A stretch of 16,576 nt of DNA from JBOFDK01 sp051656485 (GCA_051656485.1 JBOGBZ010000001.1:1-16576); one strand, 5' to 3'; shown: positions 1 to 7,003, numbered from the stretch's first letter. Numbers and translations: made by a program. Notes: generated by a model from the sequence alone, not told the origin.

Positions 1-762
1 ACCTACTTTTCCTACCTTAGCTGAAAGGGTAGCTGAGACTTCTCCTAGTTCATCAAAGCGTGCCTGATAATCATAGATAGCTCTTCTGCCACATAGTACA
101 GTGAGTCTACATCCACCTCGATGTTTCTCATAGTCCACAATTTTAATGGCGCCAATCTCTCCACTCATCTTGAGGTGTGTACCACAGCATGCACAGGTAT
201 CGTAACCTGCGATATCTACTAGACGTACTTCTTCATCGAAAGCTAACTTTGAGCGGTAGCTTGGTGTATCTTCTCCTATAGGATAGACCTTAGCCCTAAT
301 CGGTACATTGCTCATAACCGCATCATTGGCCTTAAGTTCTAGAAGATCTAACTGCTGCTTCGTAAGCTCACCATCAAAGTCTGCTGTCATATAGCTCTCG
401 CTTAGATGGAATCCTACATTGGCATAGCCAAACCCCTCATGTAAAATGCCTGATAAGATATGCTCGCCGCTATGCTGTGCCATATAGTCCATACGTTTCT
501 CCATAAAGACATCTCCAACGACAAGGCTTCCTACTTCTAAGGGTGCATTCACCACATGGTAAATGGTATCTTCTTCCTCATACATTGCTTCTATCTCTAG
601 TCCACCTAGCAAACCTAAATCATAAGGTTGTCCACCACCACCTGGATAAAAAGCCGTCTGATCCAGTACGATAGCATAACCGTTTTCTACTGCTTCACAG
701 CTAATAACCCTTGCTTCAAATTGTGACTGATAGCTATCTTCATAATAAAGTTTTCTTGTCAT
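1..762 (-). CDS. alaX: Alanyl-tRNA editing protein, AlaX family (C-terminus beyond the window)
   Basis: Free-standing relative of the editing domain of alanyl-tRNA synthetase, expected to hydrolyse Ser-tRNA(Ala) and/or Gly-tRNA(Ala) in the cytoplasm. The 254 codons visible are open to the window edge. The N-terminal barrel has the FYPGGGGQP motif (residues 38-46), followed by the zinc and catalytic motifs H97-x3-H101 (QHSGEH) and C192-x3-H196 (CCGTH). These match the HxxxH and CxxxH motifs of AlaX and AlaRS. The visible part already extends past the second motif into sequence resembling the start of a longer AlaX-L or DHHA1-like tail. No class II synthetase catalytic core precedes the start, so this is not a truncated AlaRS. 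The ATG at 762 follows AAAAGGAGGAAAG and lies only 14 bases after the upstream dehalogenase-like gene, so it is probably the last or a late gene of that operon. The family call is firm; the tRNA substrate is inferred. Confidence 0.9.
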   Translation of the reverse strand, partial: MTRKLYYEDSYQSQFEARVISCEAVENGYAIVLDQTAFYPGGGGQPYDLGLLGGLEIEAMYEEEDTIYHVVNAPLEVGSLVVGDVFMEKRMDYMAQHSGEHILSGILHEGFGYANVGFHLSESYMTADFDGELTKQQLDLLELKANDAVMSNVPIRAKVYPIGEDTPSYRSKLAFDEEVRLVDIAGYDTCACCGTHLKMSGEIGAIKIVDYEKHRGGCRLTVLCGRRAIYDYQARFDELGEVSATLSAKVGKVG

Positions 763-776
763 ATACTTTCCTCCTT

Positions 777-1826
777 TTATTCCAACCACTCTGGTCTTCC
801 TTTGATAAAGGCACGGTTTCCGAACCTTTCCTTATACTCATCCAATACTTTTTTAATCGCTGTATGATTATCTTTAAAGTGCTCTATCTCTTGTATACTT
901 GCAAGCTCCTGACTAAACGGACAGCTTGTAAGACACATCCCACAGTCTGTCCCTACATCTCGCCACTTACTATAGCACGCCTCCTGATTGGTCTTCCATG
1001 TAGCCTCTTCTTCATGGGTAGATAAAGATTTTGAGAAGCAATTCTTCCCGCACTGATTACATACTTTACAAAAATCTGCAAGTCCAAAAGTTACTGGTTC
1101 ATCTACGACTAAAGGTAATGTCGTTGTGACTACCCCAAGGCGTATCATCGAACCATAGTCTTTGTTTGTCAGCATATTGTTTCGCCCTACTTCGCCAAGT
1201 CCTGCATCCTTTGCCACAGCCACTGCATTCACAAGGTAATGGGCATCCATATGATTACGTGCTTCATAGCCTAAAGACCGTATATAGTAGGCTAGTACCA
1301 TACCTACGATGCCTACCTCTACATAAGCCCTGCTGGTCTCCACAATCTCACTAATCATCGGCGCACGATTCACCATATCTTTCTCCATCTGTACAGCAAA
1401 AGCTATGGCATACGTATGACCACTCTGTACCTCTTTGCCGTAATCCTCCTCGTGTCTTCCTTGATGAGAATACAGATGCTCTGTCTTAAGCGGCGTTACC
1501 CCTACAAGGCATGCACCATAATGCTTCGCATAACCTTTGATACGCTTAGTCATAAGTTCGGGGTCTACCTCTACCTTTGTGCCACTAACTTCCCCTTCTG
1601 AAAACTTACGGATATCACTTAGAAAATGAAAGGCTGCCCCAGCCATCGGTCCAATCAGGGGGTCATAAGTAGCTGTCCCTTCCCCACATAGCTGTGGTTT
1701 TTGACGAATCGCATCATCCCCTTCTTTACGCTCTGGATGTCTGGTGTAATACTCCTCATAGCTTACGCTATCTTCTTTGTAGCTTGCACGTGCAAACATG
1801 GTGTCTCTCTCATCTATTTGTCTCAT
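777..1826 (-). CDS. Soluble reductive dehalogenase-family corrinoid/4Fe-4S protein
   Basis: A 349-residue protein of the reductive dehalogenase (RdhA) family, which is related to epoxyqueuosine reductase QueG. Members bind a corrinoid and two 4Fe-4S clusters and carry out reductive chemistry such as dehalogenation. The C-terminal ferredoxin-like part has C253-x2-C256-x2-C259-x3-C263 and then C284-x10-C295-x2-C298-x3-C302-Pro, the full set of eight cluster cysteines. The corrinoid-domain block GLGEVGR (209-215), followed by an RLGVVTTTLPL stretch, is typical of RdhA. The N-terminus (FARASYKEDS, then YYTRHPERKEGDDAIR) also resembles RdhA rather than QueG, and QueG's C-terminal HEAT region is missing. 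There is no twin-arginine signal and no small membrane-anchor gene (rdhB) beside it, so it is probably cytoplasmic. AGGAGG with a 5-base spacer precedes ATG 1826. It lies 9 bases after elaA and 14 before alaX. The substrate is unknown; automatic pipelines may call it QueG. Confidence 0.8.
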   Translation of the reverse strand: MRQIDERDTMFARASYKEDSVSYEEYYTRHPERKEGDDAIRQKPQLCGEGTATYDPLIGPMAGAAFHFLSDIRKFSEGEVSGTKVEVDPELMTKRIKGYAKHYGACLVGVTPLKTEHLYSHQGRHEEDYGKEVQSGHTYAIAFAVQMEKDMVNRAPMISEIVETSRAYVEVGIVGMVLAYYIRSLGYEARNHMDAHYLVNAVAVAKDAGLGEVGRNNMLTNKDYGSMIRLGVVTTTLPLVVDEPVTFGLADFCKVCNQCGKNCFSKSLSTHEEEATWKTNQEACYSKWRDVGTDCGMCLTSCPFSQELASIQEIEHFKDNHTAIKKVLDEYKERFGNRAFIKGRPEWLE

Positions 1827-1835
1827 GATGTCCTC

Positions 1836-2294
1836 CTAGACTTCTACTGTATACTTCATCTTGATATGAGGAATACCTGCTTCATCATATATATCTGACA
1901 CTTGCTTAAAACCTACACTCTCATACAATGGAACGATATATGCCTGTGCAGATAATGTAACTTCTGTGTCCTTCCACACACTCGTAATATAGCGTACTGC
2001 CTCTTCCATCATCTCCTTACCAAGTCCACGTCTTCTCGCTTTCTGAAGTACAAGAACACGCCCTATAGAAGCAGTCTCATAGGCTAGTCCCTTTGGCAAG
2101 ATACGTGCATATGCCACTACCTCACCGTCTTCTTCTAAGAAAATATGCTGGGTAAGTAAGTCCTTGTCATCAAAGTCATTCTCACAAGTAATCTCTTGCT
2201 CCATTACAAACACTTCAAATCGTGATTTTACAATTGCATACAGTTCTCTCGTTGTAAGCTCATCAAAAGCTTTAATCTTCCAGTCTAATACCAT
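1836..2294 (-). CDS. elaA: GNAT family N-acetyltransferase, ElaA type
   Basis: A 152-residue acyl-CoA-dependent N-acetyltransferase of the ElaA group; its physiological substrate is not known. Numbered from the chosen start, it has ELYAIVKSRFEVFVMEQE (17-34), which is the ElaA N-terminal signature, SIGRV (76-80), the acetyl-CoA pyrophosphate loop RRRGLGK (87-93), an SAQAY strand, and a C-terminal AGIPHIKMKY motif. The reading frame stays open ten codons further upstream to an ATG at 2324. That ATG is embedded in a perfect TATAAT promoter box, so the transcript should begin after it. The ATG at 2294 has GGAG nine bases before it and puts the conserved Trp at position 5, as in other ElaA proteins. 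It is the first gene of the operon with the dehalogenase-like protein and alaX. The family is clear; the start is inferred. Confidence 0.88.
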   Translation of the reverse strand: MVLDWKIKAFDELTTRELYAIVKSRFEVFVMEQEITCENDFDDKDLLTQHIFLEEDGEVVAYARILPKGLAYETASIGRVLVLQKARRRGLGKEMMEEAVRYITSVWKDTEVTLSAQAYIVPLYESVGFKQVSDIYDEAGIPHIKMKYTVEV

Positions 2295-2322
2295 CTCTAT
2301 GTTCTCCATGTGTTTTTTCTTC

Positions 2323-2331
2323 ATTATAGCA
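2323..2331 (-). promoter_or_regulatory. Extended -10 promoter of the elaA operon
   Basis: The minus strand reads TGCTATAAT, a perfect TATAAT with the TG of an extended -10 element. The matching -35 region (about 2346-2351, TTTTTC) is weak, which is usual for extended -10 promoters. Transcription should start roughly seven bases downstream, giving a short leader that just includes the GGAG before ATG 2294. The box overlaps the upstream in-frame ATG at 2324, which argues against that codon as the translation start. Confidence 0.65.
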
Positions 2332-2361
2332 TGATTTTAGCACACGAAAAAATGCTCCACT

Positions 2362-2402
2362 AAAAAAACTCATAAGTTATTATCTCTCAATAACTTATGA
2401 GT
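2362..2402 (-). terminator. Rho-independent terminator of the sigV-rsiV operon
   Basis: A perfect 14-bp inverted repeat (2368-2381 with 2389-2402) has a 7-base loop. On the minus strand it is followed by a run of seven T residues (2368-2362). It lies 22 bases beyond the anti-sigma factor stop codon and separates that operon from the elaA promoter. Confidence 0.93.
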
Positions 2403-2424
2403 CCACTCCTATTTCTCTATACTT

Positions 2425-3840
2425 TTAACTATGGTACACTTCCTCAAATGCCAAGGTGACAATCCCCTCCATCTCTTCTAATGGAATGGTGATATACACA
2501 GGTTCTCTTGCACTATCATCTAGTGGCATGTAATAAAACACAATACGACTATCCTTAAAACACATTCTCACACCTTCTGCCTCAAATCCATGTAAGCCTT
2601 TCTCTATAGCCTTCTGGTTCATGAGTTCTTGCCATTTAGCACGTGAGTCAGGATCATCCTTGATATAATTTGCCACTGTAATCTCTGCCCCTGTCTTTGC
2701 TACATCTAGATTGATACTATCATAAATAAGAACGATTCCTATTCCCTCTAGATGCACACTTCCTCTATAGGTAACACTTAATACTTCATCATCTATACGG
2801 TTAATGACATAGTCCAGTACAAGATTGCTATAGGATGGTTTTTGATACTTTTCCACAATACTATAAAGACTTTGGTTCATATAATCCCCAAGTAGCTCTC
2901 CTTTGTACCCTACTATTTGTGGATAATTGATTGTATTTTCTTCTTTTTTGTTGATAATTTCATAACTCACTTGTGGTTTATAGTCTTTTTCGAGGGGTAC
3001 ATCATTGATTTCAAATTGCTGAATACCCATTACCCCTGATGCAACTTCGTATTTTTCAAATACAATCACAGGCTTGCCATAGGCATTGATATAAAAAGGC
3101 TGATCCTCTCTAATACCTTTAAAATCACTAAAATAAGTAGCATCATCTTGTTCCTTACGCTCATCCATTTGTTTTTGGATACTTGCATTAATCGCCTCCT
3201 GGCTACCCTCTCCAAAAAGATCTTCTAGTGTCACTACCTGCTTGTTGATTAAATCCAATGTATAAAAATACTGTTTTTGATACACTGTAGCACCTGCCTC
3301 AATATGGTCTATCACAAAAGATACAATCCCATCTTTATCATAATGAACCGTATAGTCCACATTGATTTGCATTGGTATATAATCTTCCGCTTTACCACCT
3401 GTTACAATATATGCTTCTTTATTTACCTTGGCTGTTTCTTTAGACATCTGTATAATTTCTTCTACCCTTACCTGTATAGCATCATTGACTGCTTGTGTAT
3501 AATCCGTACTTCCCTCTACATCAATCTGTGGTACTTTTACGTCTAGTTCATAGCTATCTGTCTTCTCTTCATACTGTTTAAATTGAAAAACTTTTGCCAC
3601 TTCTCCTATCAACGGCATACTAGTAACTACCTCTGCAAACTGTGCATTGACATTAAGTGTAGTGACAAAAGCTCCAAATAAAATGGCTGCTGCAATACTA
3701 CTTTTCTTAAATCCTGTCATCTTCTTTTCACCTCTCCTTTTCTCGCCTTCTTTAATGGTATTCGCTACAAGCTCCTCATAACGATGAGGCATCGGTATTT
3801 GCTTATAGCATTTCGCTGCTGAATATAACTTTTCCTTCAT
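2425..3840 (-). CDS. rsiV: RsiV-like membrane anti-sigma factor with duplicated DUF4163/DUF3298 sensor region
   Basis: A 471-residue single-pass membrane protein. A cytoplasmic N-terminus (1-46) should hold the ECF sigma factor encoded just upstream. One transmembrane helix spans about 47-66 and ends at VNAQFA, a plausible signal peptidase site. The outside part carries the MPLIGEVAKVF motif and then a DUF4163/DUF3298-type sensor (about 98-285), as in Bacillus subtilis RsiV. In that protein lysozyme binding triggers cleavage by signal peptidase and then a site-2 protease. B. subtilis RsiV is about 285 residues; here roughly 185 more (291-471) look like a second degenerate sensor copy (compare PQIDVEGSTDY near 104 with PQIVGYKGELLGDY near 307). 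The ATG at 3840 lies inside the sigma gene, 38 bases before its stop, and is preceded by AAGGGG. A later Met (41) also has a purine-rich leader, but homology supports the first. Lysozyme sensing is inferred. Confidence 0.85.
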   Translation of the reverse strand: MKEKLYSAAKCYKQIPMPHRYEELVANTIKEGEKRRGEKKMTGFKKSSIAAAILFGAFVTTLNVNAQFAEVVTSMPLIGEVAKVFQFKQYEEKTDSYELDVKVPQIDVEGSTDYTQAVNDAIQVRVEEIIQMSKETAKVNKEAYIVTGGKAEDYIPMQINVDYTVHYDKDGIVSFVIDHIEAGATVYQKQYFYTLDLINKQVVTLEDLFGEGSQEAINASIQKQMDERKEQDDATYFSDFKGIREDQPFYINAYGKPVIVFEKYEVASGVMGIQQFEINDVPLEKDYKPQVSYEIINKKEENTINYPQIVGYKGELLGDYMNQSLYSIVEKYQKPSYSNLVLDYVINRIDDEVLSVTYRGSVHLEGIGIVLIYDSINLDVAKTGAEITVANYIKDDPDSRAKWQELMNQKAIEKGLHGFEAEGVRMCFKDSRIVFYYMPLDDSAREPVYITIPLEEMEGIVTLAFEEVYHS

Positions 3841-4324
3841 CTCCGCACCCCTTCTCTATCTGCTCCTTTAATAGCGTAAGCCCTTTCTTAATCCGTGATT
3901 TAACTGTACTTTCTGGGCATTGTAAAACACTAGCAATCTCACCTATTTTCATATCCTCAAAATACCTAAGGATAATAACCGTTCGATACTTCGGCCTTAA
4001 AGATACCACCATTTCATAAATCATCATTTCTTCATCAATTTGATCTAAGGTGTACGACTGTTGCTTCTGAAAATCCTCTATAAAATGCCATTTACGCCTT
4101 TTCCTTAAGTATGTGATCGCTTCATTAATAAGTATGCGATAAAACCACGTTCGCATATATGCTACTTGTCTCAAGGTATCTAACTTCTCATAACTCTTTA
4201 AAATCGTCTCTTGTACCACATCCAATGCACCCTCACGTTCTTTGACATAGCTATAAGCCACTCGGTACAATGACTCTTGTTGTTCTATAATAAACTTTCC
4301 CAACGCCTCTTCGACTTCTTGCAA
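3803..4324 (-). CDS. sigV: ECF-type RNA polymerase sigma factor, SigV-like
   Basis: A 173-residue extracytoplasmic-function sigma factor. Region 2 covers about residues 20-77 (YRVAYSYVKEREGALDVVQE, then the TWFYRILINEAITYLRKRRK promoter-melting part). Region 4 covers about 103-155, with the helix-turn-helix MKIGEIASVLQCPESTVKSR. No extra domains are present. The open frame also offers GTG at 4333, but that codon is part of the ribosome binding site GAGGTGA, which sits five bases before TTG 4324. Two other genes in this window have the same GAGGTGA-to-start arrangement, so I choose the TTG. The gene overlaps the anti-sigma gene by 38 bases in another frame, the classic arrangement for a co-transcribed sigma/anti-sigma pair. 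It probably directs its own operon and cell-wall stress genes such as those for lysozyme resistance; this last point is inference from the SigV family. Confidence 0.88.
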   Translation of the reverse strand: MQEVEEALGKFIIEQQESLYRVAYSYVKEREGALDVVQETILKSYEKLDTLRQVAYMRTWFYRILINEAITYLRKRRKWHFIEDFQKQQSYTLDQIDEEMMIYEMVVSLRPKYRTVIILRYFEDMKIGEIASVLQCPESTVKSRIKKGLTLLKEQIEKGCGDEGKVIFSSEML

Positions 4325-4340
4325 TCCCTTCACCTCTTTT

Positions 4341-4354
4341 AATGTTCGAACATT
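4341..4354. repeat. Perfect 14-bp palindrome in the sigV leader
   Basis: AATGTTCGAACATT reads the same on both strands and sits six bases upstream of the sigV ribosome binding site, close to the expected transcription start. It could be an operator for a dimeric regulator. No LexA-type CGAAC-N4-GTTCG spacing is present; here the half-sites abut. Confidence 0.5.
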
Positions 4355-4359
4355 TACTT

Positions 4360-4367
4360 ATTAGACG
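4360..4367 (-). promoter_or_regulatory. Possible ECF-type -10 element for sigV autoregulation
   Basis: The minus strand has CGTCTAAT, resembling the CGTC-containing -10 of ECF (SigV/SigW-like) promoters, at a sensible distance before the sigV gene. No GAAAC-type -35 element is visible about 16 bases upstream, where TTTTTGAGC occurs instead, so this is a weak call. Confidence 0.3.
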
Positions 4368-4388
4368 TATAACCCGCTCAAAAAGACG

Positions 4389-4438
4389 AAAAAAAGCTTT
4401 CTATTTTTAAATTTTACTCGAGTTTAAAAATAGAAAGC
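4389..4438 (-). terminator. Rho-independent terminator of pepF
   Basis: A perfect 16-bp inverted repeat (4396-4411 with 4423-4438) has an 11-base loop. On the minus strand it is followed by seven T residues (4395-4389). It begins 11 bases after the pepF stop and insulates the sigV promoter downstream. Confidence 0.93.
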
Positions 4439-4449
4439 ACTTACTTAGT

Positions 4450-6234
4450 TTATTTAGTTAGTTCCATAAAAGCTTCAATATCTTCTTCCACAGTTTTTAG
4501 TGATGCACGCCAGAAGTTGATATCATGTACATCCAGTCCTGCTGTTTTCACTACACCTGCTATTGTATTTTTCCCTGTTTCTCTAAGGAGTACTTCGTAT
4601 TTTTCTGGGAATCCTTCTTTATCTAGTTCATACTGTGCATAAAGTCCCCTTGCAAAGAGCAGACCAAAAGCATACGGGAAGTTATAGAAGTTGTTTTTAG
4701 CACCATAGTAATGGGTCTTCCAAGTCCACATATAGGGATGGAGGCATGTATGATCTAGGCCATCGCCATAGGCTTCTTTTTGGGCTTCTAGCATAAGGTT
4801 TTTAATTTCTTCCACAGATACATACCCTTCTTTACGTTTCTCAAAAAAGGCGTTTTCGAATAAGAATCGTGAGTAGATATCTACGATGGTTTGTGTACAG
4901 TCGCTTAACTCACTTTCTAAGATAGCTAACTTATCTTCACCTTCTACTTCACTCATAGCCGCTTTTTTTACGATTGCTTCGCAGAAATTAGACGCTGTCT
5001 CTGCAAGTGGCATCGGATACACTGTATTGATACTTGATTCTGGGTTCAGGCAACGATTGTGGAAGCCGTGGCCTAACTCATGCGCCATTGTCACTGCATC
5101 CCCTAATGTATCCCCGTAGTTAAGAAGAATACGGCATGCACCAATACGCTTCACACTTGAGCAGAACGCCCCACCTCTTTTTCCTTCTCTTGGATACACA
5201 TCAAGCCATGACTTCTCGATAGCTTCCTCTGCAAAGTCTGCTAAGTTATCACTAAAAGTACGGAAGTTTTTGATGACGAACTTCTTCCCTTCCTCATAAG
5301 GGAATGGCATCTCTTTCTGTACTACTGGTGCATAGAGTTCATACCATGGGAGTCCATTGCTATACCCTAGCATCTCCGCTTTTCTTCTAAGGTAACCCCT
5401 AAACTTAGGCATACTTTCTCTCATAGCTGTAAGCATGGCATCCAATGTTTCTTCATCCATACGGCTTGTCTTAAGTGTCATATGCAGTGGCGACTCATAA
5501 CCTTTGGCTTCGCATACGGTAAGTACCTCCCCTTTGATAGCATTAAGGGCAGCTGCTACCCCTTCCTCTACTTTTGGATAGGCTGCAAGTTCTGCCTCGT
5601 AGGCTGCTTTTCTTACTTCCTTACTGCTCTCATAAGCCATATTCAGTACTTCTGTTAATGGCAGTGACTTCGTTTTTCCCTCTACCATCATCTCTACACG
5701 ATGCACGGAGATCAGCTGATTCTTATAAGTCTCCCACGCTTCAGAGCTTGTATTACGCATCTGTGCCAGTAAGCCTTCTTCTTTTGCCCCAAGCATATAG
5801 CTTTGTGCTTCTCTGATTTCTTGGATTGCAAACTGATGCTCCTTTAAAAGCTCCGATGCACAGATCACTTCCGATAAGTCTCCTAACTGACCTATCCAAA
5901 GGTTAATCTTCGCAAAACTTGCTGCCGTCTGACTGCTTTTTTGCATCAGTATTGTTTTATATTTAGCTGCCTCTGCATGGTTTGAATCTGCACTTAGTAG
6001 AAGGCTTACATATTTGAAAGGTGTACTCGCTGGCTGTAATACCACATCTCTTAGTTCTAACCACATACGTATATATGCTTCTAGTTTTTCCCCTATATTC
6101 TCTTGGTCTTTTGTGATAAACTCACTTAAATCATCAAATGCCTTAATCAAGCCATCGATTCTTTGAAAATCATTCTGGAAGGCTTCACACTCAAAACTCT
6201 CATATAGTTCCTTTAAACTCCACTGGGTATCCAT
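4450..6234 (-). CDS. pepF: Oligoendopeptidase F, M3 family zinc metallopeptidase
   Basis: A 594-residue cytoplasmic zinc endopeptidase that cleaves short peptides, normal length for the PepF group (about 600). The zinc site is H385-E386-L387-G388-H389 (AHELGHGFH), and the likely third ligand is E412 in the AETASNF motif 27 residues after the first His. The N-terminal half is the helical M3 domain. No signal peptide or membrane segment is seen. ATG 6234 follows AAGGAG with an 8-base spacer. It is transcribed alone: a terminator follows it and a divergent gene (yjbQ) lies upstream. The family assignment is firm; its role in peptide recycling is family knowledge. Confidence 0.95.
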   Translation of the reverse strand: MDTQWSLKELYESFECEAFQNDFQRIDGLIKAFDDLSEFITKDQENIGEKLEAYIRMWLELRDVVLQPASTPFKYVSLLLSADSNHAEAAKYKTILMQKSSQTAASFAKINLWIGQLGDLSEVICASELLKEHQFAIQEIREAQSYMLGAKEEGLLAQMRNTSSEAWETYKNQLISVHRVEMMVEGKTKSLPLTEVLNMAYESSKEVRKAAYEAELAAYPKVEEGVAAALNAIKGEVLTVCEAKGYESPLHMTLKTSRMDEETLDAMLTAMRESMPKFRGYLRRKAEMLGYSNGLPWYELYAPVVQKEMPFPYEEGKKFVIKNFRTFSDNLADFAEEAIEKSWLDVYPREGKRGGAFCSSVKRIGACRILLNYGDTLGDAVTMAHELGHGFHNRCLNPESSINTVYPMPLAETASNFCEAIVKKAAMSEVEGEDKLAILESELSDCTQTIVDIYSRFLFENAFFEKRKEGYVSVEEIKNLMLEAQKEAYGDGLDHTCLHPYMWTWKTHYYGAKNNFYNFPYAFGLLFARGLYAQYELDKEGFPEKYEVLLRETGKNTIAGVVKTAGLDVHDINFWRASLKTVEEDIEAFMELTK

Positions 6235-6265
6235 AGCATCTTCTCCTTAGGTACATTTTTATAGT

Positions 6266-6271
6266 ATTATA
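6266..6271 (-). promoter_or_regulatory. Candidate -10 box for pepF
   Basis: A perfect TATAAT on the minus strand lies about 30 bases before the pepF start, in the 106-base spacer shared with the divergent yjbQ gene. The -35 region is poor (ATGCAA at a 17-base spacing), so this is only a candidate. Confidence 0.4.
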
Positions 6272-6278
6272 TATTTAA

Positions 6279-6307
6279 TTGACTTTCATTGCATTAATTC
6301 TATTAAA
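6279..6307 (+). promoter_or_regulatory. Candidate promoter for yjbQ
   Basis: TTGACT at 6279-6284 is a good -35 element. A degenerate -10 (TATTAA at 6301-6306, 16-base spacer) follows, with the start codon about 35 bases downstream. The -35 is convincing, the -10 less so. Confidence 0.45.
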
Positions 6308-6340
6308 TGTTTTAATATTCAATCTTCAAAGGAGGTCTTT

Positions 6341-6748
6341 ATGCATCATCTTTACAAACATCAACTATCTATCAAACATCCCCAAACACTGGTTGATATC
6401 ACCCCATTCATCAAAGAAGACTTAAAGAAAAGTAATATTCAACACGGCATAACTATTGTTTACTGCCCACATACTACTGCTGGCATTACCATTAATGAAA
6501 ATGCAGATCCTGATGTGGTTCGAGATTTGGTCTACGGCTTTGAGAAGGTGTATCCAACCCATGACTCAAACTACAGACATTTCGAAGGTAACTCTCACTC
6601 ACATCTTAAATCTTCCACAGTAGGCGCTTCACAGAGCCTTATTATCCACAATGGTTCACTTATTCTTGGGAGATGGCAAGACGTATACTTCTGTGAATTT
6701 GATGGACCAAGGGAACGTACTTTTTATGTCAAAATAATAGAAGGCTAG
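6341..6748 (+). CDS. yjbQ: YjbQ/UPF0047 family protein
   Basis: A 135-residue protein of the small cytoplasmic YjbQ (UPF0047) family. Family signatures are in order: PHTTAGITINENADPDVVRD (about 43-62), the Y-R-H-x5-N-x2-S-H cluster around 79-88, then GSLILGRWQDVYFCEFDGPRER near the C-terminus. The conserved His residues form a putative metal site. Some family members show weak thiamine phosphate synthase activity and databases call them secondary thiamine-phosphate synthase, but the real role is unsettled and no thiamine genes lie nearby. AAAGGAGG with a 5-base spacer precedes ATG 6341. It is the only plus-strand gene in the interior of the window and is monocistronic. Its last five codons and stop lie inside a terminator stem shared with the converging operon. 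Confidence 0.93.
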   Translation: MHHLYKHQLSIKHPQTLVDITPFIKEDLKKSNIQHGITIVYCPHTTAGITINENADPDVVRDLVYGFEKVYPTHDSNYRHFEGNSHSHLKSSTVGASQSLIIHNGSLILGRWQDVYFCEFDGPRERTFYVKIIEG

Positions 6749-6773
6749 CAATTCGCTAGCCTTCTATTATTTT
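6731..6773. terminator. Shared bidirectional terminator between yjbQ and the DUF4173 operon
   Basis: A perfect 19-bp inverted repeat (6731-6749 with 6755-6773) has a 5-base loop. The arms begin and end with A or T runs, so both transcripts have a short U tail. The yjbQ stop (6746-6748) and the stop of the converging small membrane-protein gene (6767-6769) are both within the stem. Confidence 0.88.
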
Positions 6774-7003
6774 GCATCCCACGCTACCATCATTACTACA
6801 CCTAGTATGATCATAACCCACAGTATAATTACTCCTATACTTATTCCAGCTAGTATGCCACATTTTTTTACACTTTTTCCTTGATGCTTTCTTATAATCC
6901 CTATAATAATAGACCCACTTGCAATAACACCAAATATCCAAGGTATATATGCAAATACTATATATAGCAATGTCTCTATAGAACCCATCACACTATTCCT
7001 CAT
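6767..7003 (-). CDS. Small two-helix membrane protein, unknown function
   Basis: A 78-residue protein that I cannot place in a named family. It has two hydrophobic segments, about 9-35 and 48-73, separated by a basic loop (RKHQGKSVKK), so it probably sits in the membrane with the loop in the cytoplasm. A shorter reading frame in the same region (6756-6941) is a shadow. The ATG at 7003 is preceded by GGAGG with a 7-base spacer and overlaps the end of the DUF4173 gene by 11 bases. It is thus the last gene of that operon and likely translationally coupled to it. It may be an accessory subunit of the larger membrane protein; this is inference from position only. Confidence 0.75.
   Translation of the reverse strand: MRNSVMGSIETLLYIVFAYIPWIFGVIASGSIIIGIIRKHQGKSVKKCGILAGISIGVIILWVMIILGVVMMVAWDAK

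Noticed and set aside
777..1826. Epoxyqueuosine reductase QueG
   Set aside because: The C-terminal HEAT-like part of QueG is missing, the N-terminal block matches RdhA proteins, and the first cysteine cluster lacks the CPT motif of QueG.
711..1898. Several plus-strand frames of 60-104 residues opposite the dehalogenase-like gene
   Set aside because: They are antisense to well-supported genes, lack ribosome binding sites and have no recognisable domains.
4341..4354. LexA (SOS) box before sigV
   Set aside because: The palindrome contains GTTC and GAAC, but in abutting order (GTTCGAAC), not the CGAAC-N4-GTTCG arrangement of Gram-positive LexA sites.
6756..6941. 61-residue minus-strand reading frame
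   Set aside because: It lies in another frame inside the small membrane-protein gene and has no ribosome binding site. Its KIIEG ending is an artefact of the inverted repeat shared with yjbQ.
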